The notes beneath the pieces are model-generated. The model worked only from the letters and a program-made list of their open reading frames with translations. It was not told the DNA's origin and did not search any database. A program made the position numbers and the translations under genes. 64,000 nucleotides of DNA from assembly GCF_902829295.1 (NCBI RefSeq), contig NZ_CADEPL010000019.1:1-64000 (forward strand), written 5' to 3'. Shown here one piece after another: positions 28,725 through 37,884 of the stretch. Position 1 is the stretch's first letter. Each line of letters opens with the position of its first letter. This DNA comes from Vogesella oryzae. Its GTDB lineage: Bacteria; Pseudomonadota; Gammaproteobacteria; Burkholderiales; Chromobacteriaceae.

Positions 28725-29198
28725 CTATACCTGTACCGACGGCACCGACTTCATGCAGCGCAGGGTGAAATGCGAACGGGTGTGGCGGATGCCCTGGATC
28801 TTGTACAGCTTCTCACGCAGAAAGCGCTCGTAGCCGGCGGTGCCATCCACCGCCACCTTGATCATGTAGTCGTACTCACCGCTCAAGAGGTGCGCTTCCA
28901 GCACCTCCGGCAGTGCCGCCAGTTCCTCGCCGAAACGCGCCAAGGTGTCTTCCTCGTGCGCGTTCAGCGTCACCTCGATCATCACCGTGTCGCGCAGCCC
29001 CATCTTCTTCTGGTCGATCAGCGCCACATAGCCCTGGATATAACCGGCCTGCTCCAGCTGGCGGGTGTGCTTCCAGCACGCCGACGGCGACATGCCCACC
29101 CGTTCCGCCAGCTCGGCGTTGGACAGCCGCGCATTGCGCTGCAGCTCGCGCAGGATGTTTCTGTCCTGTGCGCTTAATGTGAAATCGGTTTCCTGCAT
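28725..29198 (-). CDS. Lrp/AsnC-family transcriptional regulator
   Basis: 157 residues. The N-terminal helix-turn-helix reads LSAQDRNILRELQRNARLSN then ELAERVGMSPSACWKHTRQL; the C-terminal RAM domain follows (MIEVTLNAHEEDTLARFGEE, HLLSGEYDYMIKVAV). Such proteins sense amino acids and act as octamers. It converges with the diguanylate cyclase (4 nt apart) and has no linked amino-acid gene. The kynurenine genes 6 kb away are a conceivable target, since KynR-type regulators belong to this family, but nothing here shows it. Confidence 0.93.
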   Translation of the reverse strand: MQETDFTLSAQDRNILRELQRNARLSNAELAERVGMSPSACWKHTRQLEQAGYIQGYVALIDQKKMGLRDTVMIEVTLNAHEEDTLARFGEELAALPEVLEAHLLSGEYDYMIKVAVDGTAGYERFLREKLYKIQGIRHTRSHFTLRCMKSVPSVQV

Positions 29199-29549
29199 GG
29201 CATCACCAGGAAATTTTTAGCGTTGTTTTTGGCAAAACAGGAAACATTCTAGACCAATCAACGCCATGACGCAGTCAGTTCGAAAGCCTTTTCGCGGCGG
29301 CGGGTCGTAAACTTTTCCCACGTTCTCCTGGCAGACAGGCCGCTACCCGCCGCCTGCCCACCGGCGGCCACCATGCCGCCGGACTGCCGCTGACGGTTGC
29401 CGCGCCCACCAGGCTGGCAGGCCACAGCAGACGGATAAAGAAGCAGGTCGGCAACGGCCGGGACAAAGTACCAAGACGCCCGCAGGGCGCACAAAAGCAT
29501 GCGGCCAACCTGGCACCAGGTTGGCCGCATCGTTTTTGCACTCGCCGGA
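29199..29549. other. Intergenic region without a recognisable gene
   Basis: The first 60 bases are AT-rich and carry the promoter area of the Lrp-type gene. The rest is GC-rich with no open frame that looks coding or has an RBS. It ends in an inverted pair of the dispersed 10-mer (29499-29530). Confidence 0.6.
29499..29530. terminator. Terminator made of an inverted 10-mer pair
   Basis: ATGCGGCCAACCTGG is followed after two bases by its exact reverse complement, giving a 15-bp stem. On the minus strand, the direction of the radical SAM gene ending at 29550, it is followed by GCTTTTG; on the plus strand by CGTTTTTG. It can therefore stop transcription from either side. Confidence 0.85.
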
Positions 29550-31469
29550 TCAGTTCTGCTGCTGCAGCGCGCGGGCGATGAAGTGGCGCGGCACGCGCGG
29601 CTTGGGTACCCGCACGTCGAACCACTGCTGCACGTTCATGTCGAGGCCGATGCCGTGCATGAAGTTGTACAGCGCCTTGTTCAGCGCACGCCCCATTGCC
29701 TCGTGGTCGGTGCCGGTCGGATCGATGAAGCCGACATCGTTACGGGCAAAGGTGATCTCCGGCTGCGGGATCAGCTTGACGCCGTATTCGTCCGGGTTCT
29801 GCCCCACCGGCGAATGTACGGTACAGGCAAAGCGGTGGAAGAAGCCGCTTTGGATGCAGCCGTTGTCGAACAGCTGGCGCACATACTCCAGCGCGTCCAC
29901 GGTGTCCTGCACCGTCTGGGTGGGGAAGCCGTACATCAGGTAGGCGTGCACCAGGATGCCGGCCTCGGTAAAGCCCTGCGTCACCCGCGCCACCTGCTCC
30001 ACCGACACGCCCTTCTTCATCAGCTTCAGCAGCCTATCCGACGCCACCTCCAGCCCGCCGGAAATGGCGATGCAGCCGGAATCGGCCAGCAGCTGGCACA
30101 GCTCGGGAGTGAAGGATTTTTCGAAGCGGATATTGCCCCACCACGAGATGCTGACATTGCGGCGCAACAGCTCCTCGGCCAGCGCGCGCAGCATCTTGGG
30201 CGGCGCAGCCTCGTCGACAAAGTGGAAGCCAGTCTGCCCGGTCTCGGCGACGATGGCTTCGATGCGGTCCACCAGCACCTCGGCCGAGGCGGTTTCGTAG
30301 CGCGAGATGTAGTCCAGCGTCACGTCGCAGAAGCTGCACTTCTTCCAGTAGCAGCCATGCGCCACCGTCAGCTTGTTCCAGCGCCCGTCGCTCCATAGCC
30401 GGTGCATCGGGTTGAGCATGTCCAAGAGCGACAGGTAGCGGTCGATCGGCAGGCCGTCCCAGGTTGGAGTGCCGACTTCGCTGAACGGGATGTCGGCTTC
30501 CATCATGTTCACGTAACGTACCGCGCCGTCTTCCCGCAGATAGGTGCGCACCAGCCGCGAGACGCCGCGCTGGCCGGCAAAGTGCTCCAGCAGCGCCAGG
30601 ATCGGCTTCTCGCCATCGTCCAGGGTGATGAAGTCGAAGTAGTCGAACACCCGCGGCTCTTTCAGCTCGCGCAGTTCGGTGTTGACGAAGCCGCCGCCCA
30701 GCACGGTGCGGATCTGCGGCCAACGTTGCTTGATGGTTTGCGCGATGCGGAACGCGGCGTACACCGAGCCGGGAAACGGCACCGACAGCAGCACCACGTC
30801 CGGCTGGTGGCGTTCGATGGCGGCCGCGGTCAGCTCGGCCAAGGTGTCGTCCACCAGGTTTGGCGCCGCCGCCAGCGCCTTGGCCAGCGGCTCGAAGGTG
30901 GGCTGCGCCATCGCCAGCGATTCGGCGTAGCGCACGAACTCGAAGCGCGGGTCCACCGCCTCGCGCAGCACGTCGGCCACGTCGTTGAGGTACAGCGTCG
31001 CCAGATGGCGGGCGCGGTCGTAGCTGCCCAGCGCGCCGAAGGCCCACGCCAGCGGATCGCCGCCTTTCGGATCGTCCGGGTCCATGTAGTTTTCCAGCGA
31101 GGCGAAGCGCGCGCCCTCCGGCAGATAGCCGCGGCTGGCGATGCGGTAGGCCAGCGTGGCATCGCGCCCCTGCAGGAACGCGATTACCCGGTCGATGGTG
31201 GCCAGGTACTGCGCCTGATGCTCGATGAAATGCCACAGCTGCTGGCTGCGCTTCTTCACCGGCACCGCCTCCACCGCCGGCAGGATCGCCTGCAGCCCGG
31301 CACGCGAGAACAGCCGCAACACCAGCGCCAGCGCCAGATCCTCCTGCACGGCGCTGACGCCGCGCGAGCGCAGGAAGCCGGTGATGTAGGCGGTGGAAGG
31401 ATACGGCGTGTTCAGCTGCGTCATCGGCGGGATGAGCGACAGCACGCGGGGCGAGGCAATCTGGGACAT
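29550..31469 (-). CDS. B12-binding-domain radical SAM protein
   Basis: 639 residues. The N-terminal part resembles a cobalamin-binding Rossmann domain (VLSLIPPMTQLNTPYPSTAY; later PDVVLLSVPFPGSVYAAFRI and TVLGGGFVN), without an obvious DxHxxG motif. The radical SAM core begins LTVAHGCYWKKCSFCD, with cysteines C373, C378 and C381, a CX4CX2C spacing instead of the usual CX3CX2C. FHFVDEAAPP and ISGGLEVASDRLLKLMKKG belong to the TIM barrel. The reaction is unknown; relatives do methylations, ring closures and lipid modification. The gene is monocistronic and ends at a hairpin of paired 10-mers. Confidence 0.85.
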   Translation of the reverse strand: MSQIASPRVLSLIPPMTQLNTPYPSTAYITGFLRSRGVSAVQEDLALALVLRLFSRAGLQAILPAVEAVPVKKRSQQLWHFIEHQAQYLATIDRVIAFLQGRDATLAYRIASRGYLPEGARFASLENYMDPDDPKGGDPLAWAFGALGSYDRARHLATLYLNDVADVLREAVDPRFEFVRYAESLAMAQPTFEPLAKALAAAPNLVDDTLAELTAAAIERHQPDVVLLSVPFPGSVYAAFRIAQTIKQRWPQIRTVLGGGFVNTELRELKEPRVFDYFDFITLDDGEKPILALLEHFAGQRGVSRLVRTYLREDGAVRYVNMMEADIPFSEVGTPTWDGLPIDRYLSLLDMLNPMHRLWSDGRWNKLTVAHGCYWKKCSFCDVTLDYISRYETASAEVLVDRIEAIVAETGQTGFHFVDEAAPPKMLRALAEELLRRNVSISWWGNIRFEKSFTPELCQLLADSGCIAISGGLEVASDRLLKLMKKGVSVEQVARVTQGFTEAGILVHAYLMYGFPTQTVQDTVDALEYVRQLFDNGCIQSGFFHRFACTVHSPVGQNPDEYGVKLIPQPEITFARNDVGFIDPTGTDHEAMGRALNKALYNFMHGIGLDMNVQQWFDVRVPKPRVPRHFIARALQQQN

Positions 31470-31649
31470 GGCGGGTTCCGGCTGAAAACAAGGCGGGCAG
31501 CCATGGCTGCCCGTGATGTGCGGATTTTCTCATGAAAAGCCCGCTTTGACATGGTTGGCCGCAGGCTTGCCAAGCGCAAACCGGCACACGCCAAAAAATG
31601 ACAATGCGGTAATATGCCGCCTTCCCACTCACCTGATAACGAGGACACC

Positions 31650-32033
31650 ATGCGTCACCTGATCACCATCCTGAGCCTGGGTCTGGGGCTTGCCCTGGCC
31701 GCCAGCGCCCACGCCAACTCCAGTTGCGACAAGCCCCACAACGATTTCGACGACCTCTACTGCCTGAACAAGGTCTACAGCCAGGCGGACAAGGACCTCA
31801 ACGACAACTACGGCCAGCTGGCCAAGCTGCTGGATGGCGACGGCCGCCGCATGCTGAAGAGCGGCCAGCTGCAATGGATGCGCCAGCGCAACGACAACTG
31901 CAGCTATCGCGACCAGCGCGGCTTCTTCGTCAACCTGGATTGCGCCACGCAGACCACGCTGGAGCGGGTGCGCTTCCTGCAGGACCGCGTGCGCGAGTGC
32001 AAGAGCGCCGGCTGCATGAACAGCAAGCTGTAA
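31650..32033 (+). CDS. LprI/DUF1311-like secreted protein
   Basis: 127 residues. MRHLITILSLGLGLALAASA is a signal peptide, with GAGG 5 nt upstream fixing the start at 31650. The mature part has the LprI N-terminal domain pattern: CDKPHNDFDDLYCLNKVYSQ, ADKDLNDNYGQLAKLL, GQLQWMRQRNDNC and a terminal ECKSAGC. Six cysteines suggest disulfides. LprI of Mycobacterium inhibits lysozyme, but most members of this domain family have no known role. It stands alone. Confidence 0.82.
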   Translation: MRHLITILSLGLGLALAASAHANSSCDKPHNDFDDLYCLNKVYSQADKDLNDNYGQLAKLLDGDGRRMLKSGQLQWMRQRNDNCSYRDQRGFFVNLDCATQTTLERVRFLQDRVRECKSAGCMNSKL

Positions 32034-32159
32034 GCATGACGGGGCGGCCGCCCGGCTGCCCCTGCCCCACCCGGCGCGGGAAGACGCTATGCAAGCCGGT
32101 TTTTTCCGCGCCGCCGGCTGCCTATAGTGACAACAGCCACCACTCACACCCCACACACC

Positions 32160-32594
32160 ATGAACGACACCCAGATCGACCTGGTACAAAACGCCTGGGA
32201 GCAACTGTCCTATAACCGCGAGCAATTCACGCTGGACATCTACCACGCGCTGTTCCGGCTCGACCCGACCCTGCGCTCGATGTTCAACCTGCCGCCGGAG
32301 CGGCTGTCGCAGAACCTTGGCCGCACGCTCAATACCGTGCTGACCAGCCTGCACGATCTGGACAGCATCCGTTTCATCATTGTCAACCTCGGCGCCCAGC
32401 ACTACCGCTACGGCGTCAAGCCGGAGCACTTCGCGGTGCTGAAAACCGCGCTGACCGAGGTACTGCAACAGCACCTTGGCAAGCAACTGACCCCCGCACT
32501 GGCCGAGGCGTGGTCACAGGCGTACGACCTGATCGCCACGCTGATGCTGCAAGGGCTGGCGCAGGCGGCACAGCGGCAGCAGGCCGCCAGCTGA
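32160..32594 (+). CDS. Single-domain bacterial haemoglobin
   Basis: 144 residues starting MNDTQIDLVQNAWEQLSYNR. It has a classic globin pattern with CD1 phenylalanine F42 (RSMFNLPPERL) and proximal haem histidine H81 in NLGAQHYRYGV. There is no reductase domain, so it is a Vitreoscilla-haemoglobin-like oxygen or nitric oxide protein rather than a flavohaemoglobin. An in-frame GTG at 32127 could extend it by 11 low-complexity residues, and no clear RBS decides between them. A TATAGT at 32123-32128 could be its -10 box, which would favour the ATG. It converges with the pirin gene. Confidence 0.87.
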   Translation: MNDTQIDLVQNAWEQLSYNREQFTLDIYHALFRLDPTLRSMFNLPPERLSQNLGRTLNTVLTSLHDLDSIRFIIVNLGAQHYRYGVKPEHFAVLKTALTEVLQQHLGKQLTPALAEAWSQAYDLIATLMLQGLAQAAQRQQAAS

Positions 32595-32604
32595 GCCGCA
32601 CGAC

Positions 32605-33300
32605 TCAGGCCAGATCGAACAGCAGTGCCTGCAGCGGTTCGCTGCCAACGTTGCGCAGGGTGTAGGCCGGCTGTGCACTGACCTTGGCGGCATCGCCCGG
32701 GCCGATCTCGACATCGCCCAGCTGCAGCTGCCCGCTCACCACATGCACATAGCTGCAGCGACCCGGTTGCTGGCTGAATTCCTGCGCCGCGCCTGGCGCC
32801 AGGATCAGCTGGTACAGCCGCGCATCCTGGCGCATCTGCAGGCTGCCGTCGGCACCATCCGGCGACGCTACCAGCGTCAGCCCCGGCGCCATGCCAAAGT
32901 CTTTCTGCTGATAGCCCGGTTCGCCGCCGCGCTGGTTCGGCTCGATCCAGATTTGCAGAAAGCGCAGCTCCTCGCTGTCACTGGCATTGAACTCGCTGTG
33001 CAGGATGCCGCGACCGGCGCTCATCAGCTGGAACTCGCCGGCGCGCAGTACTTCCTCGTTACCGGTGGAGTCGCGGTGGCGGATGGCGCCCGCCAGCACA
33101 TAGCTGATGATTTCCATGTCGCGATGGCCGTGGGTATCGAAGCCGGCGCGCGGCAGCACGCGGTCATCGTTGATGACCCGCAGGTCGGAAAAACCCATGT
33201 GCGCCGGATCGTAATAGCTGGCAAACGAGAAACTGTGCCGGCTCTGCAGCCAGCCAAAGTCGGCCTTGCCACGGGATTCGGCATGACGAATGTCGATCAT
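32605..33300 (-). CDS. Pirin family protein (YhhW-like bicupin)
   Basis: 231 residues starting MIDIRHAESRGKADFGWLQS, with AGGAG 9 nt upstream. The metal site of the first cupin is visible in FDTHGHRDMEIISYVLAG and GRGILHSEFN (three His and one Glu). SFSFASYYDPAHMGFSDLRV is characteristic of pirins. E. coli YhhW has quercetin 2,3-dioxygenase activity; the physiological role is unclear. It converges with the globin gene and is divergent from arsA. Confidence 0.92.
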   Translation of the reverse strand: MIDIRHAESRGKADFGWLQSRHSFSFASYYDPAHMGFSDLRVINDDRVLPRAGFDTHGHRDMEIISYVLAGAIRHRDSTGNEEVLRAGEFQLMSAGRGILHSEFNASDSEELRFLQIWIEPNQRGGEPGYQQKDFGMAPGLTLVASPDGADGSLQMRQDARLYQLILAPGAAQEFSQQPGRCSYVHVVSGQLQLGDVEIGPGDAAKVSAQPAYTLRNVGSEPLQALLFDLA

Positions 33301-33569
33301 GGTGAGTTCTCCTGAATAAGTTTCCGGTAGCAGCACTAGTTACCAAACCTGCTGTAGCCGTCATGCCTGCTACTTTACCGCTGCCGGCGGCAAAGCAAAA
33401 TCGCAGAAATTCGCGTAGCTATTTCAGTAAAACAGAACAAGTCCGCGCGCGGCACGAGCGCGGCAGGCCGCCGCGCTTGATGCAGCACAAACCGCGTCGC
33501 CACACTGCCCCGCCGTGGCGGGCGATGTAATATCTTTTTATCAACTATCCACCGCGCCGGAGCCATCTC

Positions 33570-35333
33570 ATGCATTTTCTGCACGCATTGCCCGCCTATG
33601 TGTTCTTCACCGGCAAGGGCGGGGTCGGTAAAACCTCGCTGGCCTGTGCCACCGCCGTGAAGTTGGCCGATAGCGGCCAGCGCGTGCTGCTGGTCAGCAC
33701 CGATCCGGCTTCCAATATCGGCCAGGTATTCGGCCAGACCATCGGCAACCATATTGTCGCCATCGACACGGTGCCCGGCCTGGCAGCCCTGGAGATCGAC
33801 CCGCAGGCGGCGGCGCAGGACTACCGCGACCGCATCGTCGGGCCGGCGCGCGGCGTGCTGCCGGAAGCCGAGGTGCGCAGCATGGAGGAGCAACTGTCCG
33901 GCGCCTGCACCACCGAGATCGCCGCCTTCGACGAGTTCACCGCACTGCTGACCGACGCCTCGCTGCTGCACGACTACGACCACATCGTGTTCGACACCGC
34001 CCCCACCGGCCACACCATCCGCCTGCTGCAGTTGCCGGGCGCGTGGAGTGGCTTTCTGGACAGCGGCCAGGGCGATGCCTCCTGCCTGGGGCCGCTGGCC
34101 GGCCTCGACAAGCAGCGCAGCCGCTACCATGCCGCGGTGGCGGCGCTGACCGACCCGGCGCGCACCCGGCTGGTGCTGGTGGCCCGCGCACAGCAGGCCA
34201 CGCTGCGCGAAGTGGCGCGTACCCGCCAGGAGTTGGCCGCACTGGGCATGCGCCAACCACAGCTGGTGATCAATGGCGTGCTGCCGCAAGCCGCCTGTGA
34301 TGGCGATCCGCTGGCCGAGGCGGTGTGGCGCCGCGAACAGGCGGCACTGGCGGCGATGCCGGCCGAGCTGGCCAGCCTGCCGCAGGACAGCGTGCCGCTA
34401 CTGCCGGTCAATCTGGTGGGGGTCGATGCGCTGCGCCAGCTGTTGGCCGCATCGCCAGCCGGTGGCACCGCCGCCGCGGCCAACCTCGAGCTGCCGCCGC
34501 TGCCGCAACTGGGCGGGCTGGTGGACGAGCTGGCGGCCAACGGCCACGGCCTGATCATGCTGATGGGCAAGGGCGGCGTGGGCAAAACCACCATGGCCGC
34601 CGCCATCGCGGTGCAGTTGGCCGCACGCGGCCATGCGGTGCACCTGACCACCTCCGACCCGGCCGGCCAGCTGGATGCCAGCCTGCAGGGCAGCCTGCCC
34701 ACGCTGGCCATCAGCCGCATCGACCCGCAGGCCGCCACCGAGCAGTACCGCGCCCAGGTGATGGCCAGCAAGGGCAAGCAGCTGGATGAGCAGGGCCGCG
34801 CCATGCTGGCGGAAGACCTGCGCTCGCCCTGTACCGAGGAGATCGCGGTATTCCAGGCCTTCTCGCGGGTGATCCGCGAATCCGGCCGCAAGTTCGTGGT
34901 GCTGGACACGGCCCCTACCGGCCACACCCTGTTGCTGCTGGATGCCACCGGCGCCTACCACCGCGAAGTGGTACGGCAGATGGGCGAGCGGCTGCACTTC
35001 ACCACCCCGATGATGCAGTTGCAGGATCCGGCGCAGACACGGGCGCTGATTGTCACGCTGGCGGAAACCACGCCGGTACTGGAGGCGGCCGGGCTGCAGG
35101 ACGACCTGCGCCGCGCCGGCATCGAGCCGTGGGGCTGGATCATCAACAACTGCCTGGCGCAGGCTCGCCCCACCGCACCGCTGCTGCGCCAGCGCGCCGC
35201 CAGCGAGCTGCCGCTGATTGCCCGGGTACAACAGCAGTACAGCCAGCATCTGGCGGTGGTACCGCTACAGCAGCAGGAGCCCACCGGCGTGGCGGCACTA
35301 CTGGCACTGGGGCAACCCGCCACCGCGCCATAG
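33570..35333 (+). CDS. arsA: Arsenical pump-driving ATPase ArsA
   Basis: 587 residues with the duplicated ArsA architecture. The first half has P-loop GKGGVGKTS (residues 12-20) and DTAPTGHTIRLLQLP; the second half has GKGGVGKTT near residue 330 and DTAPTGHTLLLL. The three metalloid-binding cysteines are C113 (SGACTTEI), C172 (GDASCLGP) and C421 (SPCTEEI), at practically the positions of plasmid R773 ArsA. So it looks like a true arsenite-stimulated ATPase, not a Get3 relative. It should energise ArsB, yet no arsB, arsD, arsC or arsR is in the window. Three copies of the dispersed 10-mer inside it argue for long residence in this genome. Confidence 0.93.
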   Translation: MHFLHALPAYVFFTGKGGVGKTSLACATAVKLADSGQRVLLVSTDPASNIGQVFGQTIGNHIVAIDTVPGLAALEIDPQAAAQDYRDRIVGPARGVLPEAEVRSMEEQLSGACTTEIAAFDEFTALLTDASLLHDYDHIVFDTAPTGHTIRLLQLPGAWSGFLDSGQGDASCLGPLAGLDKQRSRYHAAVAALTDPARTRLVLVARAQQATLREVARTRQELAALGMRQPQLVINGVLPQAACDGDPLAEAVWRREQAALAAMPAELASLPQDSVPLLPVNLVGVDALRQLLAASPAGGTAAAANLELPPLPQLGGLVDELAANGHGLIMLMGKGGVGKTTMAAAIAVQLAARGHAVHLTTSDPAGQLDASLQGSLPTLAISRIDPQAATEQYRAQVMASKGKQLDEQGRAMLAEDLRSPCTEEIAVFQAFSRVIRESGRKFVVLDTAPTGHTLLLLDATGAYHREVVRQMGERLHFTTPMMQLQDPAQTRALIVTLAETTPVLEAAGLQDDLRRAGIEPWGWIINNCLAQARPTAPLLRQRAASELPLIARVQQQYSQHLAVVPLQQQEPTGVAALLALGQPATAP

Positions 35334-35543
35334 CCCCGCGCCGCGCGGCAATGGCAGGCAGCGACGGCCCCGCGCGCTGCCTTCCGCTGCTTGCGGTGGC
35401 CGGCTTGCAAGATCAGGTCGTCAAACGGCCATCAAACAGAATTTTCTGCAAATTCTGTCGCCATCCGCCACGCAATACGCAATCGGAAAATTTCCCGCCG
35501 GTGCTAGCATAGCTTTATGCCACTAACACCCACGGGAGCCAGG

Positions 35544-36179
35544 ATGACGCTGTTCGACATTACTCCGCCGCTATCGGCCGCCACCCCGGTGTGGCCGGGC
35601 GACACGCCGATTGACGAGCAGCGTACTTGGCAGCTGGATGCCAATTGCCCGGTCAATGTCTCGCGCCTGACGCTGTCCACCCACAGCGGCGCGCATGCCG
35701 ATGCGCCGCTGCACTACCTGGCGGAAGGGCTGCCGATCGGCCAGGTCGACCTCACCCCCTATCTGGGGCCGTGCCGCGTGGTGCATTGCCTGGGCGCCGG
35801 CGAACTGGTGACACTGCCGCAGCTGCAGCAACGGCTGCAAGCCCTTGCCGGCCCGCTGCCGTCGCGGGTACTGATCCGCAGCTACCAGCAATTCCCGCAA
35901 CAGTGGGACAACGACTTTCCCGGCATCAGCCCGCAAGCCATCGACTGGCTGGGCAGCCAGGGCGTGTGCCTGATCGGCGTGGATACCGCATCGCTGGACC
36001 CGATGCACAGCAAGACGCTGGACGCGCACCACGCGGTAGCCCGCAACCGCATGGCGATTCTGGAGAACCTGTGCCTGGACGCGGTGCCGGAAGGCGACTA
36101 CGAACTGATCGCCCTGCCCCTGAAACTGATCAACCTCGACGCCAGCCCGGTACGCGCCGTACTGCGCCCGCTGGCCTGA
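35544..36179 (+). CDS. kynB: Kynurenine formamidase (arylformamidase) KynB
   Basis: 211 residues. It hydrolyses N-formyl-L-kynurenine to kynurenine and formate, the second step of tryptophan breakdown. The cyclase-like metal motif appears as [15 protein letters not shown] (HxGxHxD), and the start [20 protein letters not shown] is typical of the family. The ATG at 35544 is chosen because GGAG precedes it by 5-6 nt. It lies 54 nt upstream of kynA in the same orientation. KynU is not present, so the route beyond kynurenine is encoded elsewhere or absent. Confidence 0.94.
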   Translation: MTLFDITPPLSAATPVWPGDTPIDEQRTWQLDANCPVNVSRLTLSTHSGAHADAPLHYLAEGLPIGQVDLTPYLGPCRVVHCLGAGELVTLPQLQQRLQALAGPLPSRVLIRSYQQFPQQWDNDFPGISPQAIDWLGSQGVCLIGVDTASLDPMHSKTLDAHHAVARNRMAILENLCLDAVPEGDYELIALPLKLINLDASPVRAVLRPLA

Positions 36180-36233
36180 TTGCCGTACCGTGGCGCCACG
36201 CGCGCCATTCGCCACAACACCGGAGTAACCATC

Positions 36234-37100
36234 ATGCAATGTCCAATGTCCGGCCACGCCGCCGCAGCAGATAACAGCAACGAGCGCTGGCACGATGCGC
36301 AAATGGATTTTTCCTCGTCCATGAGTTACGGCGACTACCTGGGGCTGGACCAGATCCTGAGCGCCCAGCACCCGCTGTCGCCTGACCACAACGAGATGCT
36401 GTTCATCGTGCAGCACCAGACCTCCGAGCTGTGGATGAAGCTGATGCTGCACGAGCTGCATGCCGCCCGCGAGCAGGTGAAGCTCGACCAGCTGGCGCCG
36501 GCCTTCAAGATGCTGGCACGCGTGTCGCGCATCATGGAACAGCTGGTGCAGGCGTGGAACGTGCTGTCGACCATGACACCACCGGAATACACCGCCATGC
36601 GTCCCTACCTGGGGATGTCGTCCGGCTTCCAGTCGTTCCAGTACCGCGAGATCGAGTTCATTCTCGGCAACAAGAATGCCGCCATGCTGCAGCCGCACGC
36701 CCACCGTCCGGAGTATCTGGCGCAGGTGACCGCGGCACTGGAGGCGCCGTCGCTGTACGACGAAGCCATCCGCCTGATGGCGCGCCGCGGACTGGCGATC
36801 GACCCGGCCTGCCTGCAGCGCGACTGGACCAAACCGGCCGGCCACAATGCCTCGGTGGAGGCAGCCTGGCTGCAGGTGTACCGCCAGCCCGACCTGCACT
36901 GGGAGCTGTACCAGCTGGGCGAGAAGTTTGTCGATCTGGAAGACGCCTTCCGCCAGTGGCGCTTCCGCCATGTCACCACCGTGGAGCGCGTGATCGGCTT
37001 CAAGCGCGGCACCGGCGGCACCGATGGCGTAAGCTACCTTCGCAAGATGCTGGACGTGGTGCTGTTCCCGGAGCTGTGGCACCTGCGCACCGAGCTGTAA
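36234..37100 (+). CDS. kynA: Tryptophan 2,3-dioxygenase KynA
   Basis: 288 residues, a cytoplasmic tetrameric haem enzyme that opens the indole ring of tryptophan. Signature stretches are [40 protein letters not shown] (distal His), [18 protein letters not shown] and [20 protein letters not shown] (proximal haem His). The start at 36234 has GGAG about 9 nt upstream. It forms a kynB-kynA operon ending at a perfect palindrome of two 10-mers. Confidence 0.97.
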   Translation: MQCPMSGHAAAADNSNERWHDAQMDFSSSMSYGDYLGLDQILSAQHPLSPDHNEMLFIVQHQTSELWMKLMLHELHAAREQVKLDQLAPAFKMLARVSRIMEQLVQAWNVLSTMTPPEYTAMRPYLGMSSGFQSFQYREIEFILGNKNAAMLQPHAHRPEYLAQVTAALEAPSLYDEAIRLMARRGLAIDPACLQRDWTKPAGHNASVEAAWLQVYRQPDLHWELYQLGEKFVDLEDAFRQWRFRHVTTVERVIGFKRGTGGTDGVSYLRKMLDVVLFPELWHLRTEL

Positions 37101-37137
37101 CCGGCAGCCCGGCAACAGCGCGGGGATGCGGCGCAAG

Positions 37138-37171
37138 GACAAGGGTTGGCCGCATGCGGCCAACCCTTGTC
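37138..37171. terminator. 34-bp perfect palindrome from paired 10-mers after kynA
   Basis: Two copies (left ends 37145 and 37155) abut head to head with flanks that also pair (GACAAGGG and CCCTTGTC), giving a 34-base perfect palindrome, 37 nt past the kynA stop. No T-run follows. It has the position of a terminator; that role is inferred. Confidence 0.8.
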
Positions 37172-37290
37172 GATTACAGCCCGCCACTGGTATCCGGCGG
37201 GTAAATGGTCTTCACTGAAGCGGGAGCGCATCGCCTGTCGGCATGCGCGGCAGACGCGCTTGCGCCGCAGCAAGCGGCAAGGAGACCACC

Positions 37291-37866
37291 ATGCATATCG
37301 CCATCATCGGCAAGGGCAATGTCGGCAGTGCCCTGCAGGCCGGGCTATCCCGGCTGGGACACCAGGTACAGGCCGTTGGCCGCGACCCGCAACAGATTCA
37401 CCAGGCAGCACTGGCCAGCGAGCTGCTCATCCTGGCGATGCCGTTTTCCGCCATGGATGACGTCATTACCGCGCTGGGCGTGGCCGCCGACAGCAAGATC
37501 GTCATCGATGCCACCAACCTGCTCACCGAAAGCCTGCACCTGGCCGACGGTTTCGACACCAGCGGCGCCGAACAGCTGCAGGCCAGGCTGCCGGCGGCTC
37601 GGGTCATCAAGGCGTTCAATACCTGTTTTGCCAGCACCATGAGCAGCGGCCATGTGAAAGGCGAACAGCTGGTGGGCCTGGTCGCCGGCGATCACGCCCC
37701 CGCGAAGCACATCGTGCTGGAGATAGTCGATGCACTGGGCTTTGACGCGGTCGATGCCGGCCCGCTGCTGATGGCGCGCTACCTCGAGCCGATGGCGCTG
37801 CTGAATATCCGCCTGGGCTATGTACAGGGACTGGGGCCGGACATCGGCTTCCGGCTGGTGCGCTAG
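37291..37866 (+). CDS. NADP(F420)-dependent oxidoreductase-like Rossmann protein
   Basis: 191 residues starting MHIAIIGKGNVGSALQAGLS, a GxGxxG dinucleotide-binding fold, with AAGGAG 8 nt upstream. LILAMPFSAMDDVI, VIDATNLL and RVIKAFNTCFASTM match the family containing F420H2:NADP+ oxidoreductase and related NADP reductases. The F420-binding half cannot be confirmed, and most betaproteobacterial members act on unknown substrates. It stands alone after kynA and converges with the TetR gene. Confidence 0.82.
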   Translation: MHIAIIGKGNVGSALQAGLSRLGHQVQAVGRDPQQIHQAALASELLILAMPFSAMDDVITALGVAADSKIVIDATNLLTESLHLADGFDTSGAEQLQARLPAARVIKAFNTCFASTMSSGHVKGEQLVGLVAGDHAPAKHIVLEIVDALGFDAVDAGPLLMARYLEPMALLNIRLGYVQGLGPDIGFRLVR

Positions 37867-37884
37867 CAAAACCTGGCTGCCGGC

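Noticed and set aside
28725-29198. Naming the Lrp-type regulator as KynR
   Set aside because: The kynurenine genes are about 6 kb away with unrelated genes between, and no shared operator was seen.
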